From the NCBI GenBank assembly GCA_031292055.1, contig JARLHV010000048.1, positions 1-64,000 on the forward strand: a DNA stretch of 64,000 nt, written 5' to 3'. Source of the DNA: Desulfosporosinus sp. Lineage in GTDB: Bacteria; Bacillota; Desulfitobacteriia; Desulfitobacteriales; Desulfitobacteriaceae. The notes below the pieces were generated by a model that saw only the letters and a list, made by a program, of their open reading frames with translations, searched no databases and was not told the DNA's origin. Position 1 is the stretch's first letter. Every line of letters begins with the position of its first letter. Positions 41,444-50,252 of this stretch are shown one piece after another. The translations under genes and the position numbers were made by a program.

Positions 41444-42616
41444 ATGTTTCACATAATTTGGAGTCGGGCTTTATCCTTGGTTCGGACGTCTCGTATAGCC
41501 CAAATGGCTGTGGCAACGTTTACTATTTTTCTTATAGTGGTTGTGGTACTTGTTTACAATGCCAAAACAATCAATGCTCAGATCGATGGAAAAACAGTTT
41601 GTATTACGACGATCTCTGGGACTGTCGGTCAGGCACTTGCGCATTCGAATCTAAAGACTTATCCAGAGGATATCGTTGTTCCTTCCCGAGACACAAAGGT
41701 TACTAAGGGATTAACGATAATAGTGACGAGGAGTGTGCCGGTTCATCTTGTAGTGGATGAACAAACATTTGTTACACGGACGCCAGCAAAAACTGTCGGT
41801 GAAGCGCTTACCGATTTATCGGAGCGTTATGGACTCCAGATTAAGGACGTAGATGAAGTGAATGTTGCGCGTACGGATGCTGTCGCAGACCAAATGGAAA
41901 TCAAGGTGCGGAGAGCTATTCCTATTCTTGTTCGGGTCGATGGTAAGACCATGGATACATATATTGCGCCAAGAACCGTTGCAGATGCGCTTAAGAAACT
42001 AGGGGTTGTCTTGGGTGTAGAAGATAAGGTTTCACTGGCCCTAAATCATATGCTGGCGCCTAATGAGCAGGTGAACGTGGTTCGGGTTGCGGAACAAGTA
42101 GAAACCGTACAAAGTGATCTTCCGTATCAAAGTATCATCCAAGAGGCGGATTATCCCGTCGGATTACCGGACCAAATTGTCAGTCGCGGCTCAAATGGTC
42201 TTCAAGAGCAGACGGTAAGACGGACGTTAGAAGATGGCAAAGAGGTTGATCGTAAGATACTCAGTCAGCGAGTGGTTACCCCCCCTACCAATCAGGTAAT
42301 TTCTCGTGGTGCCCAAACTTCAGTTTCACGGGGTGGAGAGACTATTCAGTTTAAGCAAGCTTATGTCATGCGAGCGACGGCCTATTGTATACCCGGCGGG
42401 ATAACAAAAACAGGCGCGTCTGTCCGTTGGGGAATTGTTGCAGTCGATCCCAGTGTTATTTCTCTTGGCGAAAACGTCTATGTTGATGGGTATGGAAAGG
42501 CTCGCGCTTTAGATACTGGTGGAGCAATCCGCGGTAATCGTATCGACCTTTACATGAATTCCCAAGAGGCAGCATCATCATGGGGTGTTCGCAATGTTAT
42601 GGTTTATGTTCAATAA
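41444..42616 (+). CDS. yabE: YabE-like G5/3D-domain cell-wall protein
   Basis: Protein of 390 aa with a signal anchor (ATFTIFLIVVVVLVYN), then DUF348 ubiquitin-like repeats (about 45-100, 105-160 and 165-200), a G5 domain (about 215-295; EQTVRRTLEDGKEVDRKIL) and a C-terminal 3D domain (RATAYCIPGGITKTGASVRW, GIVAVDPSVISLGENVYVDG, DTGGAIRGNRIDLY). The layout is that of B. subtilis YabE and of Rpf-like resuscitation factors. It follows GGAGG. Likely role: peptidoglycan remodelling at growth or spore outgrowth. Confidence 0.9.
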   Translation: MFHIIWSRALSLVRTSRIAQMAVATFTIFLIVVVVLVYNAKTINAQIDGKTVCITTISGTVGQALAHSNLKTYPEDIVVPSRDTKVTKGLTIIVTRSVPVHLVVDEQTFVTRTPAKTVGEALTDLSERYGLQIKDVDEVNVARTDAVADQMEIKVRRAIPILVRVDGKTMDTYIAPRTVADALKKLGVVLGVEDKVSLALNHMLAPNEQVNVVRVAEQVETVQSDLPYQSIIQEADYPVGLPDQIVSRGSNGLQEQTVRRTLEDGKEVDRKILSQRVVTPPTNQVISRGAQTSVSRGGETIQFKQAYVMRATAYCIPGGITKTGASVRWGIVAVDPSVISLGENVYVDGYGKARALDTGGAIRGNRIDLYMNSQEAASSWGVRNVMVYVQ

Positions 42617-42635
42617 AATTGCTTGTTTATTTATC

Positions 42636-42672
42636 AAAATAGGCCTTCGCTTTTAAAGCGGAGGCTTATTTT
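42636..42672 (+). terminator. Terminator after yabE
   Basis: Imperfect stem AAAATAGGCCTTCGCTTT with AAAGCGGAGGCTTATTTT. Confidence 0.75.
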
Positions 42673-42687
42673 AATGTGAGTTAGGAA

Positions 42688-42716
42688 GTATAACTTTATT
42701 TATCCGCACATACTCT
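42688..42716 (+). promoter_or_regulatory. Candidate sigma-E promoter of cwlD
   Basis: GTATAAC (42688-42694), 14 bases, CATACTCT (42709-42716). It is close to the mother-cell sigma-E pattern (ATA in the -35, CATAC in the -10), about 30 bases before the cwlD start. Confidence 0.45.
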
Positions 42717-42748
42717 TAAATTGTAACCATGAAACGGGGGAGTATGGG

Positions 42749-43456
42749 ATGCGTCAACCAGTAAGGATATTAGGAAAAAAAACTGCGATATTACTTGTGC
42801 TGAGTGTAATGGGTATGCTCGTGCTTTCTGTGCTTTGGCAAGGCTCTGCCGCCGTAATTAGCCATTCTGCAGAGGGGCATGTTGTAATGCTGGACCCGGG
42901 GCATGGTGGATATGATCCCGGAGCTATTACCGCTCAAGGTGTTTATGAGAAATCAATTAATCTCGAGATTGCTCAAAAAGTTAAAGAAATGCTTGTGCCC
43001 AGTGGGATAGCAGTTTTTCTTACCAGGGAAGAAGATATTGACTATGCTCCGGATGGGGTCAAAGGAAAAACCACCAAAAAACAAATTGACTTAAATCGCC
43101 GTATTGAAATGGCGAATGAGGCCAAAGCCGATGTTTTTGTGAGTCTCCATGTCAATGCAACAGCGACGGGACAGAATTCTGGAGCGGAAACGTTTTATCA
43201 TTATAAGTCTGAATCTGGCAAAGAGTTAGCTGAATTGATTCAACAAGAATTGATTAAAATACCGGGAATGAATCGTAGAATTGCCAAACCGGGGGATTTT
43301 TACGTTACTAAAAACACAAGTATGCCTGGCGTCATTGTGGAAGTGGGTTATTTATCCAGCCTTAAAGAACAGAAAAAGCTTCAGCAATCCTGGTATCAAG
43401 AGCAATTAGCACGTGCTATTGCCAAAGGGATTGCAAATTATTTAAACCTTCCATAA
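42749..43456 (+). CDS. cwlD: N-acetylmuramoyl-L-alanine amidase CwlD
   Basis: Amidase_3 enzyme of 235 aa with an N-terminal signal anchor. Zinc ligands are seen in LDPGHGGYDPG (His), EKSINLEIA (Glu) and VSLHVNA (His), and the catalytic Glu in VIVEVGYLSS. Its length and the sporulation context match CwlD, which strips stem peptides from cortex peptidoglycan on the way to muramic lactam. The start follows AACGGGGG. Another vegetative amidase of the same family cannot be excluded. Confidence 0.82.
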   Translation: MRQPVRILGKKTAILLVLSVMGMLVLSVLWQGSAAVISHSAEGHVVMLDPGHGGYDPGAITAQGVYEKSINLEIAQKVKEMLVPSGIAVFLTREEDIDYAPDGVKGKTTKKQIDLNRRIEMANEAKADVFVSLHVNATATGQNSGAETFYHYKSESGKELAELIQQELIKIPGMNRRIAKPGDFYVTKNTSMPGVIVEVGYLSSLKEQKKLQQSWYQEQLARAIAKGIANYLNLP

Positions 43457-43566
43457 TTGACCTGAAACGGTTAAATATAGTGCTTAACAGTTTAATACAT
43501 AACGCTCTTTGAAGCGGGGAAAATAAAGTCAGTAACCGAATCTAAATTAAGGAGTTGAAGCGTAAC

Positions 43567-44730
43567 ATGAAACGATTTCTGACTTTTATAACGATCAGTG
43601 CCCTGATGTTGGGTCTTACCCTGACAGGATGTCGAAATGCACCTACTGTTCCACCGACAACCCAGCAGCAAACAACGCAAAATACACAACCGCCGCAGGC
43701 CGAGGCTGGTGCGACACGAGATTCTGTAATAGGGTCAGATAAACGAGTGGTTATGGGATTTTACACTGACCCGGAAGGGCCGACACCTGGATCGAAAGAA
43801 TCAATGCTTAAAAATGCTAAATTACTTGATGAAGTCGCGTTTTTTTGGTACTCTTTTGATGCAACGGGAAAGGTTACTCCGAGTGGTAAGGTTGATTTGA
43901 GTCTTAAAGATAAGGCTCAAAAAAATGGGTCCAAAGCCTATGCCTTGGTGCATAATATGAATTTAACTGGTACGGTTGGCTTCGATGCGAATCTAGCTCA
44001 TCGCGTTTTTTCTAACCCTGACGCTAGAGCGAAATTAGTGACAAATCTGGTCAAACTGGTTACGAAAGATGGTTGGGACGGCATTTCGGTGGATATTGAA
44101 AAAACGCCACCTGGAGATCGAAACAATTTTTCTGCCTTTGTCGCGGAGCTTAGTAAAGAATTAAAGGCTAAAGACAAAGTCTTAAATATTTCTATCCCCG
44201 CTAAATTTGTGGATTATCCTTCGGATTTGTGGTCAGGAGCGTATGATTATGCGGCTATTGGAAAATCCGCTGACCAAATCATTCTTATGACATATGATGA
44301 ACATGGATTAGGTACAACTCAAGGGCCGGTTGCCTCACAGGGCTGGGTAGATCGTGTTATTAGTTTTGCAGTGGGAAAAATACCCAAAGACAAGATTATA
44401 ATGGGTCTTCCGGTTTATTCGTATGACTGGGGATCGAACAAGCCCTTAATGCCCGATTATTTATCCTATGTTCAAACTATTGATCGGGCCAAAAAACATG
44501 GAGTAGAGATCCTTACTGATCCTAGTGCCAAAGTGCCTCAATTCATATATACAGCAAATGGTACGCGACACGAAGTTTTCTTTGAGAATGTCGCCAGTTT
44601 GAAGATAAAAATGGATTATGCCCTCAAGCACAAGTTGCACGGCGTTGGCATTTGGAGGTTAGGAATGGAGGATCCTGCGATCTGGAATTCGATTATCAAA
44701 GATTTTGGGACAAATACAGCTAAAAAGTAA
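43567..44730 (+). CDS. Glycoside hydrolase family 18 lipoprotein
   Basis: Lipoprotein of 387 aa: signal with lipobox LTLTGC, a Thr/Gln/Pro-rich linker (about 27-50), then a GH18 barrel. The catalytic motif DGISVDIE (D-G-x-x-x-D-x-E) is intact. Later elements are ILMTYDEHG, VSQGW-like ASQGWVDRV, and LHGVGIWRLGMEDP. Relatives include spore-peptidoglycan N-acetylglucosaminidases (YaaH/YdhD/SleL group) but no LysM is present here. TTG 43555 lies inside the Shine-Dalgarno, so ATG 43567 is used. Confidence 0.85.
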   Translation: MKRFLTFITISALMLGLTLTGCRNAPTVPPTTQQQTTQNTQPPQAEAGATRDSVIGSDKRVVMGFYTDPEGPTPGSKESMLKNAKLLDEVAFFWYSFDATGKVTPSGKVDLSLKDKAQKNGSKAYALVHNMNLTGTVGFDANLAHRVFSNPDARAKLVTNLVKLVTKDGWDGISVDIEKTPPGDRNNFSAFVAELSKELKAKDKVLNISIPAKFVDYPSDLWSGAYDYAAIGKSADQIILMTYDEHGLGTTQGPVASQGWVDRVISFAVGKIPKDKIIMGLPVYSYDWGSNKPLMPDYLSYVQTIDRAKKHGVEILTDPSAKVPQFIYTANGTRHEVFFENVASLKIKMDYALKHKLHGVGIWRLGMEDPAIWNSIIKDFGTNTAKK

Positions 44731-44750
44731 CAACTATAGCTAAAAAGCAA

Positions 44751-44795
44751 CAGAGATAAAAAGGGGCACGAGGATCGTGCCCCTTTTTATCTCTG
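44751..44795 (+). terminator. Strong terminator after the GH18 gene
   Basis: Perfect 21-bp arms around a 3-base loop, GC core GGGGCACGA/TCGTGCCCC then TTTTT. Confidence 0.92.
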
Positions 44796-44891
44796 TTTTT
44801 AACTAGGCTGATCCGTATCCCTAATCTAAAAAATTTGAGTCTTTGCACAATCTCAGTTAAGATGTAAGAGTTGGAAACGGAGGAATCGAGA

Positions 44892-45443
44892 ATGATAAAA
44901 GAACTTATAGTTGTTGAAGGAAAAAATGACGCACATGCGGTACGACAGGCCCTTGGGGAAGTTGATATAATTTGGACGGAGGGTTATGGGCTAACCAAGA
45001 AGAAATTAGACTATATTGCAGAAATGGCAAGCCGTCAAGGGGTGATTGTTTTTACAGATCCGGATACGGTGGGGGAGCAGATTCGCAATCGTATCCGAGC
45101 GTATGTCCCTCAGGCGAAACATACTTACTTAACGAGGAAAGCAGCTACCAAACAGGGAGATATTGGGGTCGAAAATGCAGCACCACACGAAATTCGCCGC
45201 GCCTTTGCCCATATTCAACAAGAGCAGGAGACGCCTGTTGAAAAGTTTACGATAGAGGATTTATTTTTAGTTGGTCTTGTGGGGTCAAAGCGTGCAAGTG
45301 AATACAGGTTAGAACTTGGGCGCAAGCTAGGGATTGGGGATACCAATGCAAAACAGTTCCTCCATCGGTTAAACCGTTTTGGCATCTCGCGCGAGTCATT
45401 TTTCCAAGCAATAGAGGAGGTTAAGCATGGAGAGCGCAGCTGA
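44892..45443 (+). CDS. rnmV: Ribonuclease M5
   Basis: Toprim nuclease of 183 aa that matures the ends of 5S rRNA. The Toprim motifs are IVVEGKNDAHAV and VIVFTDPDTVGEQIRNRI. ATG 44892 follows GGAGGAA; the frame is open from 44871 without a better start. It overlaps rsmA by 17 bases, as is common in Firmicutes. Confidence 0.94.
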   Translation: MIKELIVVEGKNDAHAVRQALGEVDIIWTEGYGLTKKKLDYIAEMASRQGVIVFTDPDTVGEQIRNRIRAYVPQAKHTYLTRKAATKQGDIGVENAAPHEIRRAFAHIQQEQETPVEKFTIEDLFLVGLVGSKRASEYRLELGRKLGIGDTNAKQFLHRLNRFGISRESFFQAIEEVKHGERS

Positions 45444-46254
45444 ATACACGCAACGACTAATTAAGAGCGGGGCACGCGCTCAAAAATCTATGGGTCAGAA
45501 TTTTTTGATGAGTGATGAAGTGATTAATAGTATTGTTTCAGCCAGTATGTTACAGCCGGATGTTCCACTCGTGGAAATCGGACCCGGTCTGGGGGTATTA
45601 ACCCGGGTTCTGGCCCCAAGGGTAAAAAAGCTGTGGGCAGTAGAGTTGGACATACGTAAAATTGGAATTTTAAACAGAGAGCTTAAAGGTCTTCCGATCG
45701 AGATTGTCAATCAAGACGCCTTAAAACTGGACCTGAAGGAGCTATGGGGAGATGAGTTAGGGTATTTGATAGGAAATTTGCCCTACTATATCACAAGTCC
45801 TTTGATCATGCATTTTCTTGAGCAAGCAGATCGCTTAAGTGGGATGACGATTATGGTGCAAAAAGAAGTGGCTGATCGGATTGCAGCGCCACCAGGAAGT
45901 AAGACGTATGGTATATTATCAATTGCAGTTCAGATTTCAGCTCAAGTCACAAAAGTGATGGATGTTTCACCGAGTGCATTTTGGCCTGCTCCCAAAGTTA
46001 CTTCAGCGGTGATTAGATTAGATCTACGCCCGTACCCGGGATTTGACGTGGACAAAAGAGATTTTTTTCGAGTGGTTAAAGCAGCCTTTAGTCAGCGGCG
46101 CAAGACTTTGGGAAACTCACTGGCGGGCGGCTTAGGGCTAAAAAAAGAAGAAGTCCTCGAACGCCTGCAAGGTGCAGAGATCTCGGCGGGGCGGCGAGCA
46201 GAAACGTTAAGTATCGAGGAGTTTCAGGAATTAACAAAATCCTTTCAGTTATGA
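45427..46254 (+). CDS. rsmA: 16S rRNA dimethyladenosine transferase RsmA
   Basis: KsgA/RsmA, 275 aa, which dimethylates A1518 and A1519 of 16S rRNA. Motifs: GQNFLMSDEVI, the SAM-binding EIGPGLGVLTRVL, the catalytic NLPYYITSP, and FSQRRKTLGNSL in the C-terminal domain. It is translationally coupled to rnmV. The small unknown gene downstream is separated by a hairpin. Confidence 0.96.
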   Translation: MESAAEYTQRLIKSGARAQKSMGQNFLMSDEVINSIVSASMLQPDVPLVEIGPGLGVLTRVLAPRVKKLWAVELDIRKIGILNRELKGLPIEIVNQDALKLDLKELWGDELGYLIGNLPYYITSPLIMHFLEQADRLSGMTIMVQKEVADRIAAPPGSKTYGILSIAVQISAQVTKVMDVSPSAFWPAPKVTSAVIRLDLRPYPGFDVDKRDFFRVVKAAFSQRRKTLGNSLAGGLGLKKEEVLERLQGAEISAGRRAETLSIEEFQELTKSFQL

Positions 46255-46270
46255 AAAGAACGTCATTGCA

Positions 46271-46311
46271 GAAAATTATTGTTTTTCAGCATAAAAGGCA
46301 ATAATTTTTCG
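46271..46311 (+). terminator. Terminator after rsmA
   Basis: GAAAATTATTG (46271-46281) and CAATAATTTTTC (46299-46310), an AT-rich stem with a T-rich end. Confidence 0.6.
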
Positions 46312-46373
46312 AACGATAAGGAGGCCTAAACATAGAATTAGGACGTTCAAGATTAACGGAGGGTGAACTAGGG

Positions 46374-46967
46374 TTGAGTAAAATAAGCAATGGTCGTTTT
46401 ATGAAATGGTCGAGTGTTATTGCCACACTATCAACTACAGTGTTAGCACTCACAGCCTTGATCACTGTCTTTTTAACCGTAACAGCATGGAAAGTACAAC
46501 AAGATGCATCGCGTCCCTATTTCGTTTTGATAGAGTCCCCTAAGGTTGAGCTAGGCAATGAACTGAGCCTGGAATTGAAATTCAATAATGTCGGAATGCA
46601 CCCGGCCGTCAATCTTTCCAGCGAGACGATTGTCTTTGATGATCGTTTCGCTGGAAAGCCGATTCACCATGATGAATCGGCCATAGTTAACGAAATTTCT
46701 AAAGATGCCTCGTCGAGCTTAGTTATGACCATACCTAGTGATGAGATTAATCCACAACAACTCAATATTAATGCCTATTATGTGGTTGTGGATTTACAGT
46801 ATGCGGATCCCATCTTGAATAAATCCTATAGCCAAACAATCTACATGAAATGGAATGGAGTTCAAGAAGGGAAATTACAACCTACCGTGCATGTAAAGGT
46901 GGAAGAAAAGTCAAAAATATTGGATTATTTTCAGAAGCAGGGTATTGATCTAAACACGAGGAGCTAG
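46374..46967 (+). CDS. Unknown membrane-anchored protein
   Basis: Protein of 197 aa with one N-terminal transmembrane helix (about residues 15-37; TTVLALTALITVFLTVTAW). An extracytoplasmic beta-rich domain follows, starting RPYFVLIESPKVELG and including ELKFNNVGMHPAVNL, which has the look of an Ig-like or DUF-type domain. No enzyme motif is present. TTG start after CGGAGGG. It sits between rsmA and a convergent glycosyltransferase, whose end overlaps it by 4 bases. I do not recognise the family. Confidence 0.6.
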   Translation: MSKISNGRFMKWSSVIATLSTTVLALTALITVFLTVTAWKVQQDASRPYFVLIESPKVELGNELSLELKFNNVGMHPAVNLSSETIVFDDRFAGKPIHHDESAIVNEISKDASSSLVMTIPSDEINPQQLNINAYYVVVDLQYADPILNKSYSQTIYMKWNGVQEGKLQPTVHVKVEEKSKILDYFQKQGIDLNTRS

Positions 46968-47827
46968 GAATTGGAATGACCGAATACGGGGTGAAAAGAT
47001 CCTGGAATAATAACATGCTGTTCATAAAACATGTCTGGTGAGGTTAGGGAATGCTCCCACTGCTGAAGGAGATCAAAACGTCGTTCTGGGTGGTAGCCCA
47101 ATAATTCATGTTTGCCAAGTGAGCGAGTTACAGGTTTATCTTGGCTGAGTGTTAAGCCCATGAGGCAATCTCCAATGATGGTTTCAGCAATCAGGCGAGC
47201 GTGTTGCCGATGTTTTCTAGGAGAGTGTAGTGTTTCGTGGGAGATGGAGGTGGCCACTCTAATGAGAAGGCCTTTTTTCTTTGCCCAATACAGAGTGAGC
47301 GGCGGAATCGCAATCGCTTCAAGTGGAAGGAGTTGCAACGCGTGTTCAGAAAGCGCATGAGGCCCGTGTGTGGGGGTTGAAAGGCCGAGGCTTTTAAAGA
47401 GATCAAGTTCGCGATTGAGCTTAGCGCGGAATTTAAGAACGAGATTGGCAAGTTTTTGACGATGTGTAATATATGGGTAACAATTTGTTAAGGCGACATC
47501 AATTCCAAATTGGACGGCGGTAAGAAGGGAAACAAGATTTTGAGAGATATCTCCAGACATATCACCATCAACAAACAGTGCCCCCTTGACTCCTAAGTGA
47601 CGGGCATAAAGTGCGCCGATTGCTCTTGGTATATCTATGCCTAAGGGGTCGGAAAAATAAAGAATATGAATGCGAGTATCGGGTATTGAACGAGCAAGTT
47701 CTAAGGTTCGGTCGGTACAACCATTAAGAACGATAATAATGTAACTGACTGGAAGGCGCAAAACAGTGGTTAAGACAGCCAAGATGCTCTTTTCTTCATT
47801 TTTGGCTGGTATGACTGCTGCGAACAT
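46964..47827 (-). CDS. Family 2 glycosyltransferase
   Basis: Protein of 287 aa with a GT-A fold. It starts FAAVIPAKNEEKSI, then VLNGCTDRTLELA, and the metal-binding DxD-type motif is FVDGDMSGD. The C-terminal region has an acceptor-type TPTHGPHALSEHAL and LLPLEAIAIPPLTLYW. No membrane spans are obvious, so it is a cytosolic or peripheral transferase. It stands alone on the minus strand between the rsmA block and yabG. The donor and acceptor are unknown; a role in spore or surface polysaccharide is only suggested by its neighbours. Confidence 0.8.
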   Translation of the reverse strand: MFAAVIPAKNEEKSILAVLTTVLRLPVSYIIIVLNGCTDRTLELARSIPDTRIHILYFSDPLGIDIPRAIGALYARHLGVKGALFVDGDMSGDISQNLVSLLTAVQFGIDVALTNCYPYITHRQKLANLVLKFRAKLNRELDLFKSLGLSTPTHGPHALSEHALQLLPLEAIAIPPLTLYWAKKKGLLIRVATSISHETLHSPRKHRQHARLIAETIIGDCLMGLTLSQDKPVTRSLGKHELLGYHPERRFDLLQQWEHSLTSPDMFYEQHVIIPGSFHPVFGHSNS

Positions 47828-47953
47828 CTTAGCCCCCCCTTTTTTAGAGTTAACATTGCTTTACTATATGCCGTTTGGGCTTTCTACGACATAGTATATA
47901 GCAAATACGGTAGTCGTTATTTGAACTACGGACAACGATTAGGAGGTTAGGCT

Positions 47954-48790
47954 ATGTTTTGTGTTGGAGATATTGTTGCACGGCCCTCACATCGACAAGA
48001 TATTTTCTTTAACATTGATCAGATAGTCATAAATGCTAACGGCGAAGGTTTAGCTATTCTCAAGGGGCTTAATTTAAGGATACTAGCAGATGCTCCGATC
48101 TCCGATCTTGTTTCGAAAAGCCCGGTTGAAGTTGCAAACTATGAACGTGAAGATAATAAGATGATTTATCAGAAATTACACAAACTGACCAGTCAAAGGA
48201 AAGTGGAGCAGGACGATCAAAGGGAATTTTTCGAGATTCCGGGACGGGTGTTGCAGCTTGATGGGGATCAAGAGTATTTAAGCCAATGTATCAAGACGTA
48301 TCGGCAAATGGGCATTGAAGCTAAAGGAATTTGTAAATCTGAGATGGAACAACCGAAAGTAATTCGGAAAATATTACAAGAAAATCCGACGGATATCCTG
48401 GTATTGACAGGTCATGACGGATTTATTAGTGGAAAAAGGGATTTTCACAGTATGGGCAGTTATCGGAGTTCACGTTATTTTGTGGAATCTGTCTTGGAGG
48501 CCCGACGATTTCAGCATAACCGGGATGCCCTGGTGATTTTTGCCGGAGCTTGTCAATCCAACTATGAAGCGATTCTTTCGGCAGGAGCAAATTTTGCTTC
48601 CTCTCCTAAACGCATGTTGATTCACGCCTTTGATCCTGTCTTCATTGTCGAGCGAATTGCTTTTACACCAACTGACCAGATTGTTTCGGTGAAGGATATT
48701 CTTATGCATACCATCACGGGGACGGATGGGATTGGTGGGGTTGAGACGCGGGGGCAGATGCGGCGGGGGTATCCGAGGAGTCCTTATTAA
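47954..48790 (+). CDS. yabG: Sporulation-specific protease YabG
   Basis: Protein of 278 aa matching the YabG family, which processes spore coat and morphogenetic proteins in the mother cell. It starts MFCVGDIVARPSHRQDIFF. The middle has ILVLTGHDGFISGKRDFHSM, whose TGHDG is a likely part of the active region, and VIFAGACQSNYEAIL carries the candidate Cys nucleophile. AGGAGG precedes the ATG. CATAGTATA at 47890-47898 fits a sigma-K -10, without a good -35. In B. subtilis yabG likewise follows rsmA. Confidence 0.9.
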   Translation: MFCVGDIVARPSHRQDIFFNIDQIVINANGEGLAILKGLNLRILADAPISDLVSKSPVEVANYEREDNKMIYQKLHKLTSQRKVEQDDQREFFEIPGRVLQLDGDQEYLSQCIKTYRQMGIEAKGICKSEMEQPKVIRKILQENPTDILVLTGHDGFISGKRDFHSMGSYRSSRYFVESVLEARRFQHNRDALVIFAGACQSNYEAILSAGANFASSPKRMLIHAFDPVFIVERIAFTPTDQIVSVKDILMHTITGTDGIGGVETRGQMRRGYPRSPY

Positions 48791-48825
48791 ATCAACAGAT
48801 TGTTATTTTGAATCATAGCGTGCAT

Positions 48826-48886
48826 AAGCGTGACCCAGGTGGTAGCAAATGTTTTGAGAAAAACTACCGTCTGGGTCATGCTTTTT
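48826..48886 (+). terminator. Terminator after yabG
   Basis: Stem TGACCCAG.GGTAG with CTACC.CTGGGTCA, loop of about 20 bases, then CTTTTTAT. Confidence 0.8.
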
Positions 48887-48890
48887 ATTG

Positions 48891-49229
48891 TTAAGGTTGA
48901 ATGATCACTGAGGTTCTAATTTCGACTCGTTGAAACAAGTGTTCGACGTCGTGGTTATGCATGCGGATACAACCTTTAGACACGGCTTGCCCAATACTGG
49001 ACGGGTTATTTGTTCCGTGAATCCCATAATGAGGAATTGAGAGCCCCATCCATCGGCTACCAAAGAGACCGCCGGGATAAAGTGTTTTAGTGGCGATGGT
49101 GTAGCGGCCGTGGGGGGTAGGGGTTGCTCCTTTGCCAACGGCAATTGGGTACTGTCGGATCAGACGGTTTTCTTCATAGAGCTCGAGTTGTCGACGGGCA
49201 GTATGAATGACAATTGAACGGTTAGGCAT
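48891..49229 (-). CDS. L,D-transpeptidase, YkuD domain
   Basis: Minimal 112-aa YkuD protein. The catalytic motif HGTNNPSSIGQAVSKGCIRM contains the His and the nucleophile Cys, followed by HNHDV. The N-terminal strand is SIVIHTARRQLELYEENRLI. The family makes 3-3 peptidoglycan cross-links or anchors proteins. There is no signal peptide or LysM, unlike most YkuD enzymes, so export would need another route, or the enzyme acts in the mother cell during sporulation. It is divergent from the cyanophycinase gene. Confidence 0.88.
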   Translation of the reverse strand: MPNRSIVIHTARRQLELYEENRLIRQYPIAVGKGATPTPHGRYTIATKTLYPGGLFGSRWMGLSIPHYGIHGTNNPSSIGQAVSKGCIRMHNHDVEHLFQRVEIRTSVIIQP

Positions 49230-49353
49230 TGAGCGCGAGCCTCCTTTCGCTAGATATTTAGCTTCTATATCATGGTATGTGAGTAGTTTCTGAATGTTCT
49301 TTGCATAATTAGACCCTCTTTAGGTGGAAAATATACAGACTGGAGGGATCCAT

Positions 49354-50154
49354 TTGGCAGAACATGTAGAAGGAAAGCTGCTTATTATTGGTGGAGCAGA
49401 AGATAAAAAGGGAGAATGCAAAATCCTCAAGCGTTTTGTGCAAGAGTCAGGTGGCAGGGAAAGCCGGATTACGGTTTTGACCGCTGCTACAGAATACCCA
49501 CTCCAAGTAGGGACAGAATATCATGCTTTGTTTCTCGAACTAGGGGCCAAGGAAGTGCAAGTGCTGGATGTTTTAGACCGTACTCAGGCGAAAAGACAAG
49601 GCGCCTCGCAGGAATTCAAAAAATCGACAGGGGTCTTTTTCACAGGAGGTGACCAGCTGCGAATTACCGGTTTACTGGGGGGCACGTTGCTCGGAGAGAT
49701 GCTTCAACAGCTCTATGAACAAGGGGTAATCATTGCGGGAACGAGCGCTGGGGCTTCTGTCATGTCGGATACGATGATTGTTGGGGGGGAAGCAGGAACA
49801 GCGAAGAAAGACACCTTGACGATGGCACCAGGATTAGGATTGTTACGTTCTGTTGTGATAGATCAGCACTTTGCTCAGCGTGGGCGAATTGGTCGGCTCT
49901 TATCGGCGATTTCTCAAAACCCTTATGTTCTCGGCGTAGGGATTGATGAGGATACGGCAATTTTAGTTCAGTCTGATGCCCAGTTTTCAGTGGTTGGCAG
50001 TAATACGGTGACCGTGGTAGATGCGTCTTCCTCCACAACAACGAACGTTTCGGAAACAACGCCGGGTCAAGCCTTGGTTTTGAGTCCGATTTTAATGCAT
50101 GTTCTATCCGATGGCTATGGATTTGATCTAAAACGTCGAGTTTCCTTACTTTAG
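49354..50154 (+). CDS. cphB: Cyanophycinase
   Basis: Peptidase family S51 enzyme of 266 aa that cuts cyanophycin into beta-Asp-Arg dipeptides inside the cell. It starts LLIIGGAEDKKGE. The nucleophile Ser131 is in AGTSAGAS, with FFTGGDQLRITG before it and a Glu/His-bearing IDQHFAQRGRIGRL after it. The open frame runs to GTG 49324, but TTG 49354 follows GGAGGG at six bases. It stands directly before the synthetase, forming a breakdown-synthesis pair. Confidence 0.93.
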   Translation: MAEHVEGKLLIIGGAEDKKGECKILKRFVQESGGRESRITVLTAATEYPLQVGTEYHALFLELGAKEVQVLDVLDRTQAKRQGASQEFKKSTGVFFTGGDQLRITGLLGGTLLGEMLQQLYEQGVIIAGTSAGASVMSDTMIVGGEAGTAKKDTLTMAPGLGLLRSVVIDQHFAQRGRIGRLLSAISQNPYVLGVGIDEDTAILVQSDAQFSVVGSNTVTVVDASSSTTTNVSETTPGQALVLSPILMHVLSDGYGFDLKRRVSLL

Positions 50155-50252
50155 CCAAAGAGATTGTCCTAGCGAAGGAATACCAAAAGCAAAAAGGGTT
50201 AAAACTAAGAGAGTATATTACCCATTGCTGCTGAAGGGGGAACAACAACATA

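Noticed and set aside
41320..41706. 128-codon frame overlapping both 3D-domain genes
   Set aside because: It lies in another frame across the end of one gene and the start of the next, and both of those have clear domains and ribosome binding sites.
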